The position numbers were made by a program, and so were the translations under genes. From the NCBI GenBank assembly GCA_029268615.1, contig JAQWNM010000013.1, positions 1-64,000 on the forward strand: 64,000 nt of DNA, read 5' to 3'. The stretch is from SAR86 cluster bacterium (GTDB lineage: Bacteria; Pseudomonadota; Gammaproteobacteria; Magnimaribacterales; Magnimaribacteraceae). Positions 8,939-17,441 of the stretch are shown here, in pieces. Each line of letters starts with the position of its first letter. Position 1 is the stretch's first letter. Under the pieces are notes generated by a model. The model had not been told where the DNA came from. It saw nothing but the letters and a program-made list of their open reading frames with translations, and did no database searches.

Positions 8939-10180
8939 TTAGTATTCTTTAAAGACTAGAGAAGCATTGGTGCCACCAAAACCAAATGAATTTGAAATAC
9001 TAATATCGACTGAAGTCTCGGTAGCTTCATTAGCAGAATAATTAAGATCGCATTGCTCATCAGGATTATCTAAATTTATTGTGGGGGGAGTTATGTTATC
9101 TCGTATAGATAAAATTGAAAAAATAGCTTCCACTGCTCCAGCAGCTCCTAATAAATGACCAGTCATTGATTTAGTAGAGCTAACTATAAAATCTGATGGA
9201 TCTTGACCGAATACACTTTTAATTGCTTGAGTCTCTGCTATGTCACCTGCAGGAGTCGATGTTCCATGTGCATTTATATAATCAACCTGAGAGGCATCGA
9301 TTTGAGCATCCTTAATTGCATTTTCCATGGCTCTCGCAGCCCCTTCTCCACCTTCTGGTGGTGACGTAATATGATAGGCATCTGAACTCATACCAAAGCC
9401 TATAATCTCTGCATATATGTTTGCTCCCCTTTTTTTAGCATGGCCCAATTCTTCTAAAACTAAACAACCAGCTCCTTCACCCAACACAAAACCATCTCTG
9501 TCCTTATCCCATGGCCTACTAGCTTGTTGAGGATTCTCATTATTTGTTGATAAAGCTTTAGCTGCATTAAATCCAGCTAAACCTAATGGAGATATAGCCA
9601 TTTCTGCCCCTCCTGTAATAATAATATCTGACTCCCCATAGGCAATTGATCTTGCAGCATATCCTATGGAATGACTTGCACTTGAACATGCACTAGCTAT
9701 AGACATGCTAGGTCCTTGAAATCCATTTAATAAAGAAACATAACCTGAAACCATATTACTTATAGACCCAGGGACAAAGAAAGGTGATATTTTTTTTGGT
9801 CCTTTTGCCTCTAATAGGACTTTATTGTTTTCTATCGTTGAAAGACCTCCAATACCTGATCCAATAGAAACCCCAATTCTTGTTTTATCTAAAGCACTAT
9901 CATTAAGTCCTGAATCGGAAATAGAATTAGCTGCAGCCACTATTCCGTATTGAATAAATAAATCCATTCTTCTTAGATCTTTTGGATTTATATAACCCTC
10001 AGTATTAAAATCTTTGACGGAAGCAGCAAAATGAGTTGCAAATTCATCAGTATTGAATTGATCAATAATGCTTACTCCACTTTTACCAGATAGAATATTA
10101 CTCCAGGCCGTTGATAATTCTGACCCCACAGGGGAAACAATTCCCAAGCCAGTTACAACAACTTGTCTATTACCATTCAT
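8939..10180 (-). CDS. fabF: 3-oxoacyl-ACP synthase II
   Basis: This 413-residue condensing enzyme elongates acyl-ACP with malonyl-ACP. The catalytic triad is present: Cys in SACSSASHS near residue 164, His in [11 protein letters not shown] near 306 and His in [12 protein letters not shown] near 343. The C-terminal [11 protein letters not shown] motif is intact. It follows acpP by 39 bp in the same orientation. In this cluster it is the only beta-ketoacyl-ACP synthase, since fabH is missing. Confidence 0.97.
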   Translation of the reverse strand: MNGNRQVVVTGLGIVSPVGSELSTAWSNILSGKSGVSIIDQFNTDEFATHFAASVKDFNTEGYINPKDLRRMDLFIQYGIVAAANSISDSGLNDSALDKTRIGVSIGSGIGGLSTIENNKVLLEAKGPKKISPFFVPGSISNMVSGYVSLLNGFQGPSMSIASACSSASHSIGYAARSIAYGESDIIITGGAEMAISPLGLAGFNAAKALSTNNENPQQASRPWDKDRDGFVLGEGAGCLVLEELGHAKKRGANIYAEIIGFGMSSDAYHITSPPEGGEGAARAMENAIKDAQIDASQVDYINAHGTSTPAGDIAETQAIKSVFGQDPSDFIVSSTKSMTGHLLGAAGAVEAIFSILSIRDNITPPTINLDNPDEQCDLNYSANEATETSVDISISNSFGFGGTNASLVFKEY

Positions 10181-10219
10181 TTATTGGATGATTAAAGAAA
10201 ATCTTTAATCCTAGAGAAA

Positions 10220-10450
10220 TCAGGAATTATTGGTTATGTAGTCAACTGCATTTTTTACTGTAGCGATTACTTCAGCTTCTTCATCGGGTATTTCAATTTC
10301 AAATTCTTCTTCAAAAGCCATAACTAATTCAACTGTATCTAATGAATCAGCTCCTAAGTCATCAACAAAAGATGCCTCAGTTTTCACTTCTTCTTCAGTA
10401 ACTCCTAACTGTTCGCAAACAATTTTTCTAACTCTTTCTTCTACACTCAT
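10220..10450 (-). CDS. acpP: Acyl carrier protein
   Basis: A 76-residue, very acidic four-helix protein. The phosphopantetheine attachment Ser36 lies in the invariant DSLD motif ([12 protein letters not shown]). It carries acyl chains for fatty acid, lipid A and phospholipid synthesis. A 125-bp gap from fabG contains a likely separate promoter, which fits the high demand for this protein. Confidence 0.98.
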   Translation of the reverse strand: MSVEERVRKIVCEQLGVTEEEVKTEASFVDDLGADSLDTVELVMAFEEEFEIEIPDEEAEVIATVKNAVDYITNNS

Positions 10451-10501
10451 TATGGTTCTCCCACTTAGGATTATGTAATTCTATCTATAAAAAAACGTGA
10501 T

Positions 10502-10530
10502 AGTATCAAGTTCCTGATTAATTGCATCAA
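10502..10530 (-). promoter_or_regulatory. Candidate sigma70 promoter for acpP-fabF
   Basis: On the minus strand TTGATG (10525-10530) and GATACT (10502-10507) are separated by 17 bp and lie about 50 bp upstream of the acpP start at 10450. Match to consensus is four of six at each box. An independent acpP promoter is known in E. coli, which supports the reading. Confidence 0.4.
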
Positions 10531-10575
10531 CATTCGCTATATTTTTAATGAAAAGTCAAGATATTATCTTATAAA

Positions 10576-11295
10576 TTACATATAGAGGCCTCCATTAAGG
10601 TGAATAGTTTGACCTGTAATATAAGAAGCTTCTTCTGAAATTAAATAGTTAACTAATTCAGCAACTTCATCTGGTTTACCGAACCTTTCTAGAGGAATCT
10701 GCCTTAGAAGATCTAGACGCTCTTCTTCAGTTAAATAAGAAGTCATATCTGTAGATATGAAGCCTGGCGCAACAACATTTGATGTAATATTTCTGCTTCC
10801 AAATTCTCTTGCCATTGTTCTAGTTAGGGCTTCAAGTCCAGCTTTTGCCGCAGAATAATTAGCTTGGCCAGCATTCCCAAGAGATGCTGAGGTTGAAGAT
10901 ATATTGACTATCCTACCCCATTTATTTTTAATCATGTATTTACTTGCCATTTTACACATTCGATAAGCGCCAGTTAAATGCACATTCAATACCTCATGCC
11001 ATTCTTCTTCTTTCATTCTAAGAAGTAAATTATCTCTTGTAATACCGGCATTATTCACAAGTATATTAATTGTCTGATATTGTTCTTTAATTTCCGACCA
11101 AAAGGTTTCCACACTATTACTTTCAGTTAGGTTGAGTAGCGCACCAATAAAACCTGCTGCATTTATATCTTCAACACCTTTTTTAGTAGTTGCCGTGCCA
11201 ATAACTTTTATTCCAGAACTCTTCAAAGCTAAAGAAATTGCTTGACCAATACCTCTAGTGGCTCCTGTTACTATAGCTATTTTAGGTTCAGACAT
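10576..11295 (-). CDS. fabG: 3-oxoacyl-ACP reductase
   Basis: A 239-residue short-chain dehydrogenase that reduces 3-oxoacyl-ACP with NADPH. The nucleotide motif TGATRGIG covers residues 10-17, NNAG is present, and the Ser-Tyr-Lys triad is seen in NISSTSASLGNAGQANYSAAKAG. The C-terminal YITGQTIHLNGG is typical of FabG. The start overlaps the end of fabD by eight bases, and acpP follows. Confidence 0.96.
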   Translation of the reverse strand: MSEPKIAIVTGATRGIGQAISLALKSSGIKVIGTATTKKGVEDINAAGFIGALLNLTESNSVETFWSEIKEQYQTINILVNNAGITRDNLLLRMKEEEWHEVLNVHLTGAYRMCKMASKYMIKNKWGRIVNISSTSASLGNAGQANYSAAKAGLEALTRTMAREFGSRNITSNVVAPGFISTDMTSYLTEEERLDLLRQIPLERFGKPDEVAELVNYLISEEASYITGQTIHLNGGLYM

Positions 11296-12235
11296 GATCT
11301 ATGAATAATTCCTTAAAAGAAGATACTTTCTCTAGTGCAAAATTATTAGCATCTTTATAAATTTGTCTATTTAATCCAGTTAGAACTTTTCCAGGACCAC
11401 ATTCTATTATGAGTTCAATATCTTGTTCTTCAAAAAATCGTATAGTGTCTACCCAATTAACCGGACTGAATATCTGACATAGTAAATTATTTCTTAAAGA
11501 GGCTAAATCTTTTGCAATGCTTGCATTGAAATTCTGCACTACCGGAATTACTGGTTCTTGAAAAGAAACACCATCTAAAAAACTTAGAAATTCATCCGCA
11601 ACTCCTTCCATAAGCTGGCAATGTGCAGGAACACTCATGGGGAGTAATAAGGCCCTCTTTGCTCCTGCTTCTTTTAATTCAACTATCGCGCACTCTACTC
11701 CGAGCTTGGTTCCTGAAATGACTGTTTGTGAAAGTGAATTTAAGTTAGCAGGACTTACTAGATTTTTTGGATCTTTAGAAATAGATTGGCATATATTTTT
11801 AATATCTACAAAAGGAAGACCTAAAATAGCTGCTATTCCACCTTCACCTTCCGGAACTGCTTCCTGCATTAATCTAGCCCTATTAGAGACTAAAAATACT
11901 GCATCTTTGTAAGTTATAACCTCCGATGCTACTAAAGCAGAATATTCACCTAAAGAATGTCCTGCTAAAAATTTTATGCTAGATAAATTCTCTAATGGAA
12001 TTTGTCTCCAGATTGCAATATCAGCAGCAAGCATTAAAGGTTGAGTTATCTCTGTTTTTGCTAAATCTTCAGAGGTTCCATCTTTTAATAAATTAATTAA
12101 GTCAACATTGATTATCGAAGATGCCTCTTCGAACGCATCTTTAAAAGAGACATACTCATCAAAATAATCAGACAGCATATCAAGGCTCTGAGAGCCCTGT
12201 CCTGGAAAGACTATAGAAGTGTTTTCCAATATCAT
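11288..12235 (-). CDS. fabD: Malonyl-CoA:ACP transacylase
   Basis: A 315-residue alpha/beta acyltransferase that moves malonyl from CoA to ACP. The N-terminal FPGQGSQ motif, the nucleophile Ser in AGHSLGEYSAL (near residue 93) and the catalytic His in VPAHCQLM are all present. It lies only eight bases after rpmF; in E. coli, plsX and fabH lie between the two genes. Confidence 0.96.
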   Translation of the reverse strand: MILENTSIVFPGQGSQSLDMLSDYFDEYVSFKDAFEEASSIINVDLINLLKDGTSEDLAKTEITQPLMLAADIAIWRQIPLENLSSIKFLAGHSLGEYSALVASEVITYKDAVFLVSNRARLMQEAVPEGEGGIAAILGLPFVDIKNICQSISKDPKNLVSPANLNSLSQTVISGTKLGVECAIVELKEAGAKRALLLPMSVPAHCQLMEGVADEFLSFLDGVSFQEPVIPVVQNFNASIAKDLASLRNNLLCQIFSPVNWVDTIRFFEEQDIELIIECGPGKVLTGLNRQIYKDANNFALEKVSSFKELFIDHV

Positions 12236-12243
12236 TGAGAATG

Positions 12244-12444
12244 TTAAGGCGTTTCTTCTGCTTCCTCTTCTACCTTAAGTTCTATGACTTGCTTGCCTTT
12301 ATAAAAGCCATCTTTGGTCATATGATGTCTTAAATGACGCTCACCTGTAATACTATCCGTCGATAGAGTAGGTGATTTTAAGGCATGATGAGAGCGTCTT
12401 TGCCTTTTTCTAGATTTTGATACTTTACTTTTTTGAACAGCCAT
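12244..12444 (-). CDS. rpmF: 50S ribosomal protein L32
   Basis: A 66-residue basic protein with the classic N-terminus AVQKSKVSKSRKRQRRSHHAL and the following LSTDSITGERHLRHHM segment. It is the zinc-free form, since no CxxC pairs are present. The C-terminal acidic tail (VEEEAEETP) is a local feature. Position between yceD and fabD follows the usual gammaproteobacterial order. Confidence 0.96.
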   Translation of the reverse strand: MAVQKSKVSKSRKRQRRSHHALKSPTLSTDSITGERHLRHHMTKDGFYKGKQVIELKVEEEAEETP

Positions 12445-12476
12445 TTATTTCTCCTGAAAGCATTTTAAATGAAATC

Positions 12477-12935
12477 TTAAAGAAGGTCTTTAAGTTTTTT
12501 AAAAGGACTCTCTTTTTTTATAGCGGAAAGGTGTTTCTCTTTACACTTTTGATCTTCACAAAAAATTCCATTTGGGTAGCTTAATTGAATTTCTTCTTGC
12601 ACTAAATCTTCAATTGAAAAGCAACTTAGATCTTGATAATGGATTTCTTCAAAATTACTTTCATTCTTAAATTCAAGATTTTTTTCTAAAACAGTGACAC
12701 TTACTTCAAGTGACAATGGAAGATTAATAGTCTTTAAGCAGCTGCTACAATAATCCTTACAATCTAGATTTATTGATCCTTTTATAGAAAAATTATCTTC
12801 TGTTATTTTATTAATTACTAAGGCTATTGATACACGCTCTTTATTATTATCTATAGAACTTGCCTTAATCATTAAATCTACTTCAACGTTTACTACACTA
12901 GGAAATTCTATTTCAAGTAAATTCAAATCTTTCAT
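12477..12935 (-). CDS. yceD: YceD/DUF177 family protein (23S rRNA accumulation protein)
   Basis: A 152-residue protein of the DUF177 family, recognised by the Cys motif (LDCKDYCSSCLKTINLPL), the acidic loop and its position before rpmF. In E. coli and plants this family affects 23S rRNA accumulation; the mechanism is not settled. The start overlaps the end of rluC by four bases, so translation may be coupled. Confidence 0.88.
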   Translation of the reverse strand: MKDLNLLEIEFPSVVNVEVDLMIKASSIDNNKERVSIALVINKITEDNFSIKGSINLDCKDYCSSCLKTINLPLSLEVSVTVLEKNLEFKNESNFEEIHYQDLSCFSIEDLVQEEIQLSYPNGIFCEDQKCKEKHLSAIKKESPFKKLKDLL

Positions 12936-13852
12936 TTAATTTTATTGGCTAAATTAATAAACTCTTTTGGTTCTTCTGCTTGAAATCCAATATCTAAACT
13001 AGGAAAACTTATAGATTTTGCGTGCAACATCATTCTTTTATGCCCTTGAATTGCCATCTCTTTATTAAAAATTTTATTTCCATATTTTCTATCCCCAACT
13101 ATAGGATGGCCTAGAAAATCACAATGCACTCTTATTTGATGGGTTCTTCCTGTTTTTATGGAACAATTTACTAAAGCTAAATTATTATCTTGTTTTAGAA
13201 CCTTAAAAAGAGAAGTAGAAAATTTTCCTTCTGTTACAACTTTTACTTTCTGCTCCCCCGACATACTGCCAACCTTGTCAAGATCAACAGTAACTTCTGT
13301 AACATTCTTTTTCCAGCCTGCTTTTGTAATAGCCACATAGTCTTTAGAAACTTTTTTTTGTCTTAAAAGTAAATGAAGTTCTCGTAATTTACTTTTCTTC
13401 TTAGCTAAAAGGATGCACCCAGATGTATCTTTGTCTAATCTGTGGACTAATTGTATGGCCTTATAGGCGGGTTTAATTTGTCTTACGATTTCTATTAATC
13501 CTAAAGATATGCCACTACCTCCATGACTTGCTATGCCAATTGGTTTATTTAATGCCAAAAGATTACTATCTTCATAAATAACTTGTCTTTTTATTAATTC
13601 TATTAGATTTTCACTTGGCAGAATTTGGTGGTCCTCTTTTTTGATTATAGGGGGAATTCTAACTATATCCCCTAAAGATATTCTTTGCTTAGGTTTATAT
13701 CTAAGACTATTAACGCGAACCTCACCTCTTCTAATAATAGAATATATTTTTGATCTAGGAACACCTTTAAGTAACGAAATAAGAAAGTTATCCAAACGCA
13801 TACCATCATGATCTGCATCTACAGACTCTTTACTTACTCTTTGAAATTCCAT
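12932..13852 (-). CDS. rluC: 23S rRNA pseudouridine synthase, RluC/RluD type
   Basis: 306 residues. An N-terminal S4 RNA-binding domain (about 15-75, RLDNFLI...PRSKIYSIIRRGEVRVN) precedes a catalytic domain with the active-site Asp in HRLDKDTSG (near residue 140). A C-terminal TGRTHQIRVH motif follows. RluC modifies uridines in 23S rRNA helix 39. The gene is divergent from rne, the arrangement seen in E. coli, which favours RluC over RluD. Confidence 0.9.
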   Translation of the reverse strand: MEFQRVSKESVDADHDGMRLDNFLISLLKGVPRSKIYSIIRRGEVRVNSLRYKPKQRISLGDIVRIPPIIKKEDHQILPSENLIELIKRQVIYEDSNLLALNKPIGIASHGGSGISLGLIEIVRQIKPAYKAIQLVHRLDKDTSGCILLAKKKSKLRELHLLLRQKKVSKDYVAITKAGWKKNVTEVTVDLDKVGSMSGEQKVKVVTEGKFSTSLFKVLKQDNNLALVNCSIKTGRTHQIRVHCDFLGHPIVGDRKYGNKIFNKEMAIQGHKRMMLHAKSISFPSLDIGFQAEEPKEFINLANKIK

Positions 13853-14157
13853 AACAGAATTATAAAGCCTTTGTATTCATAAACTTTGATTATTTAGCTA
13901 TTTGTGGTACTTTGCTCGGAGATTTTGTTTAAAAGTAATGAAATTTTAACTTTAAACTTAATTAAAATTGAAAGAAAGTAGGATATTTAGGGCATAAAAA
14001 AGCCCTCAAGGGATTTGGAATTTTTTTGTTATTTGAACGTGGCAAAAAAAATAGAAGGTAATACGTTCATTAAAATATATCTAAAAAAATATTAATTTAA
14101 TATCTTTTAGGTCTTTAGTAAAAAACTACTTTCTTTATAAAAATATAAAGGAAACAA
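13853..14157 (+). promoter_or_regulatory. rluC-rne divergent region with structured rne 5' leader
   Basis: This 305-bp gap holds no gene. On the rne side I see three inverted repeats: AGGGC/GCCCT (13989-13993 with 14002-14006), TGAACGT/ACGTTCA (14034-14040 with 14063-14069) and CTTTATA/TATAAAG (14133-14139 with 14144-14150). In E. coli RNase E controls its own mRNA through hairpins in a long 5' leader, so a similar role is plausible here. I could not settle which boxes serve as promoters. Confidence 0.55.
14133..14150 (+). promoter_or_regulatory. rne: Hairpin overlapping the rne ribosome-binding site
   Basis: A 7-bp stem with an AAAA loop ends in AAAG at 14147-14150, which is the start of the AAAGGA ribosome-binding sequence before ATG 14158. 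Folding would partly hide the binding site. The stem is nearly all A-U, so its stability is modest. Confidence 0.4.
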
Positions 14158-16536
14158 ATGAAAAGAATGTTAATAAATGCATCTCAACCAGAAGAGTTGA
14201 GATTAGCCCTAGTTGATGGACAAAGCCTATATGACTTTGATTTAGAACAAATTGGCTATGAAAGAAAACGAGCGAATATCTACAAAGCAAGAGTATCAAG
14301 AATAGAGCAAAGCCTTGGTGCAGCTTTTATTGATTACGGCGCTGAAAGACATGGATTCCTTCCAATGAAGGATATAGCTCCACAGTATTTTCCTAAGGGA
14401 AAGTTCTCAAGAAATTCTTCAATAAAAGACTGCTTAAAAGAAGGTCAAGAAATAATAGTACAAGTTGAAAAAGAGGAAAGAGGAAATAAGGGTGCAGCCC
14501 TAACAACTTTCATAACACTGGCTGGGCACTATATTGTTTTACTGCCTAATAATCCAGAAGCCGGCGGCATCTCTAGAAATCTTGATCCGAAAGAAAGAGA
14601 TAAAATTAAAGCAAGTATTAGAGCTCTAGAAGTTCCAGATAAAATGGGGCTTATAGTTAGAACAGCTGCAAAAGGTGTTGAAAAAAATGAACTTGAGTGG
14701 GATCTAGAATATTTATTAAACGTATGGGATGCCATTATTGAGGCGAATCAATTAAGGAAGGCTCCTTTCTTGGTTTATCGTGAAAGTGATTTAATTACGA
14801 GATCGTTAAGAGATTACTTAAGAGATGATATTAAAGAAGTGTTGATAGACTCAGAAGAAGCTCATGAAAAAGCACTAGATTTTGTATGTAAACTAATGCC
14901 TGAATATGAAAGCAGAATAATTCATTATACTGAAACAACCCCTTTATTCAGTAAATACCAGATAGAGCCTCAAATAGATTCAGCCCAACAAAGAGAGGTT
15001 ACTTTAGAAAGTGGTGGCTCAATTTGTATTGATCAAACAGAAGCTCTTGTTGCAATTGATATAAATTCAGCAAAATCTACAAAAGGATCTAATATTGAAG
15101 ATACAGCTGTTAAGACTAATTTAGAAGCAGCAAAAGAAATTGCAAAACAGTTACGCCTTAGAGACATAGGAGGCTTGATAGTTATAGATTTCATAGACAT
15201 GACTTCCTTAAAACATAAAAGACAAGTCGAGGAAGCTGTTTGGGAATCAGTTGAAATGGATAGAGCAAAAATACAAATAGGAAGAATTTCTAGGTTTGGA
15301 TTAATTGAAATGTCTCGTCAAAGATTAAGACCTTCTCTTCAAGAAAGATGGCAACAAGATATAAATAGTCTTTCAACAGCTGTTCTCAGAAGAATCGAAG
15401 AAGAGTCAGCTAAAGAAAATAGCTTAGAGATAAGAGCTAAAGTTTCTCCCGAGATGTCTGTTTATCTCTTGAATGAAAGAAGATCTAGAATCAATGAAAT
15501 AGAACAAAAGGCAAGTATAAGGATAGTTATAAAAGCAGATCAAACAAGAGAAGATGATAGGTATGAAGTTACAAGAATAAGAATCAATGATGCTAAAAAT
15601 AATAAGGTTCCTCAAGAGGATAAGGAAGATAAAAACGTAAAACAACCAGAAAAGAAAAAAAATATTAAACCAAAAAAACTGGAAGTAGCTGCCGTTGATA
15701 TTGTGCAAAAAGCAAGGCCTGTAAAAAAAGATAAAGGTTTTTTTGGAAGGCTAATAGATAATCTTTTTAAGAAAAAAGCTATAACGCCTCCGTCTCCTAA
15801 GCCAAGAAAAGCTAGCAACCAAAATAAGAATAGAAGAACTAACTACAAAACTAGTAACCAAAATAAGAATAGACAAGCTTCTGCTAATAAAAAAGAAGAT
15901 AGTAAAAAATTAAACCCTGAAAAAGCAAAAAATAGACCAAATAATCCAAAAAATACTAAAGATAAACAAAGTGCAAATAAAAGCACTACCCCTAGAAAGC
16001 CTGTTAAGCAAAAGACTAAAGAAGTTGATGGCAACAAGATAGAGCCAGAAAATAATTCAATAAAGAACGTAAATTCTAAGGCATCTACTTCTAGTAAAAC
16101 ATCAAAAAAACCTAAGGATTGGGGTCAAGCGTCCAATGACCCTAGATTCAAAGAAATACCTGCTTCAGGAAACACAGAAGAAATCCTTAAAGAGGTTGAT
16201 GGCAACAAGATAGAGCCAGAAAATAATTCAATAAAGAACGTAAATTCTAAGGGATCTACTTCTAGTAAAACATCAAAAAAACCTAAGGATTTTGGTAAGG
16301 CAGATAATGATCCCAGGTCAACTGAAATGCCCTCTTCAGTAAATACAGGTGTATTAAGTCAGCAAGAAATTCTGACAAAAAATGACGATATTACTGAAAA
16401 TAAATCTGAAGAAAAGACAAAAATTAAAAATACTGAAGAAGAATCTAATAAACTTGACTCTATCAATGATACAGAGAGCTCGAAGAGAGCTTCTGACTGG
16501 GGTATGGCTTCAAATGACCCTAGAAACCAAAGTTGA
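14158..16536 (+). CDS. rne: Ribonuclease E
   Basis: 792 residues. The N-terminal catalytic half has an S1 domain (about 35-120), the 5' sensor region and DNase I-like domain with catalytic Asp in VAIDINS (about 300) and VIDFIDM (about 345). It is the endonuclease that initiates mRNA decay and processes rRNA. Two features are odd. The zinc-link CPRCxGTG expected after RLRPSL (near residue 395) is deleted, with the sequence passing straight to ERWQQDINSLS. The Lys/Asn-rich disordered C-terminal half carries a 57-residue repeat and three copies of a WGxASNDPR-like motif, the last at the very C-terminus. The gene is convergent with nudC with four bases between stops. Confidence 0.95.
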   Translation: MKRMLINASQPEELRLALVDGQSLYDFDLEQIGYERKRANIYKARVSRIEQSLGAAFIDYGAERHGFLPMKDIAPQYFPKGKFSRNSSIKDCLKEGQEIIVQVEKEERGNKGAALTTFITLAGHYIVLLPNNPEAGGISRNLDPKERDKIKASIRALEVPDKMGLIVRTAAKGVEKNELEWDLEYLLNVWDAIIEANQLRKAPFLVYRESDLITRSLRDYLRDDIKEVLIDSEEAHEKALDFVCKLMPEYESRIIHYTETTPLFSKYQIEPQIDSAQQREVTLESGGSICIDQTEALVAIDINSAKSTKGSNIEDTAVKTNLEAAKEIAKQLRLRDIGGLIVIDFIDMTSLKHKRQVEEAVWESVEMDRAKIQIGRISRFGLIEMSRQRLRPSLQERWQQDINSLSTAVLRRIEEESAKENSLEIRAKVSPEMSVYLLNERRSRINEIEQKASIRIVIKADQTREDDRYEVTRIRINDAKNNKVPQEDKEDKNVKQPEKKKNIKPKKLEVAAVDIVQKARPVKKDKGFFGRLIDNLFKKKAITPPSPKPRKASNQNKNRRTNYKTSNQNKNRQASANKKEDSKKLNPEKAKNRPNNPKNTKDKQSANKSTTPRKPVKQKTKEVDGNKIEPENNSIKNVNSKASTSSKTSKKPKDWGQASNDPRFKEIPASGNTEEILKEVDGNKIEPENNSIKNVNSKGSTSSKTSKKPKDFGKADNDPRSTEMPSSVNTGVLSQQEILTKNDDITENKSEEKTKIKNTEEESNKLDSINDTESSKRASDWGMASNDPRNQS
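16021..16360 (+). repeat. rne: 171-bp tandem duplication in the RNase E tail
   Basis: The copy starting at 16021 recurs at 16192, a period of 171 bp (57 codons). The first 110 bases or so of each copy are almost identical, then the copies diverge. Each encodes EVDGNKIEPENNSIKN followed by a Ser/Lys linker and a KPKD(W/F)G-x-A-xNDPR motif. Confidence 0.85.
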
Positions 16537-16540
16537 TAAT

Positions 16541-17371
16541 TTATCCCAAGCTCTTGATATAGGATTCAATTAATTGTCCAGAAATAGAGATGTTACCTGT
16601 TGGTACTTCAGGAAGATTTTGATAATTAAACCAATCTGCTTTATCAATTTCAAGGCCATCTGGTTTTATATCTCCAGATTTAAATTCGGCATGAAATCCA
16701 AGCATTAACTGACTGGGAAAGGGCCAAGACTGACTTCCGTAATAAATAATATTCTCAATCTCTATATTCACTTCTTCTAAAACCTCGCGTCTTAGGGAAT
16801 GTTCAGCAGATTCGCCAGGTTCTATAAAACCAGCTAGAGTACTGAAAAAATTTCCTGGAAAATTCTTATTGTGCGCAAGAAGTAATTCTTCCCCTTTAGT
16901 AACTAAAACTATTACACAAGGAGATATTCTAGGGTAGACCAGGTTGCCGCAAGAACATTTCATTGCTCTTTCCTTCTCATCCTCTTGAAGACTTTTACTG
17001 CACTTACCACAATATTGATTTGATCTATACCATTCAACAATTTGTACTGCTCTAGACAAAGCGGTAAACAGAGAATCCGCAACTCTTCCTAGAAGAGCAT
17101 ACATGGTAGACATCTTAGTATTATCGAGTAAGTTACTTGATTGTGATAATTCAGCTGCATAAAGAGCTTTATCGTCTAAGTATCCTAGAAAATGTTCGGA
17201 AAGTAATTCTAAACTTGACCACTTTAAGTCATCTTCTGCTAGGAGTGCAACTTGCCCAGAAATACCATCTTCTAAAACTTCTTGCCCTCTTATTATTAGG
17301 AATATTTTTTGATTATTCGAAGTATTAATATTTTCAGGGATGAAAATAGATTTATCATGGTATAAAATCAT
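16541..17371 (-). CDS. nudC: NADH pyrophosphatase / NAD-capped RNA hydrolase
   Basis: A 276-residue Nudix hydrolase. A four-Cys zinc ribbon (CGKC near residue 118, CSC near 137) precedes the Nudix box, which begins GFIEPGES near residue 180 and continues REVLEEVNIE. The NudC signature SQ-x-WPFPxxLM follows (here SQSWPFPSQLM). The enzyme splits NAD(H) and removes NAD caps from RNA. The 5' end abuts the divergent ion transporter gene. Confidence 0.93.
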   Translation of the reverse strand: MILYHDKSIFIPENINTSNNQKIFLIIRGQEVLEDGISGQVALLAEDDLKWSSLELLSEHFLGYLDDKALYAAELSQSSNLLDNTKMSTMYALLGRVADSLFTALSRAVQIVEWYRSNQYCGKCSKSLQEDEKERAMKCSCGNLVYPRISPCVIVLVTKGEELLLAHNKNFPGNFFSTLAGFIEPGESAEHSLRREVLEEVNIEIENIIYYGSQSWPFPSQLMLGFHAEFKSGDIKPDGLEIDKADWFNYQNLPEVPTGNISISGQLIESYIKSLG

Positions 17372-17441
17372 TTTTTTTTGTTGTATTTTAGAGTATAAAT
17401 TATTTTATACGAATTTTTTTAAACTAATACTAAGATTTATT

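Noticed and set aside
15424-16037. Minus-strand frames opposite the RNase E tail
   Set aside because: They are hydrophobic Phe/Leu strings produced by the Lys/Asn-rich codons of rne and have no family features.
17340-17441. Longer N-terminus of the ion transporter from ATG 17340
   Set aside because: It would overlap the nudC start region, and the extra 34 residues do not look like family sequence.
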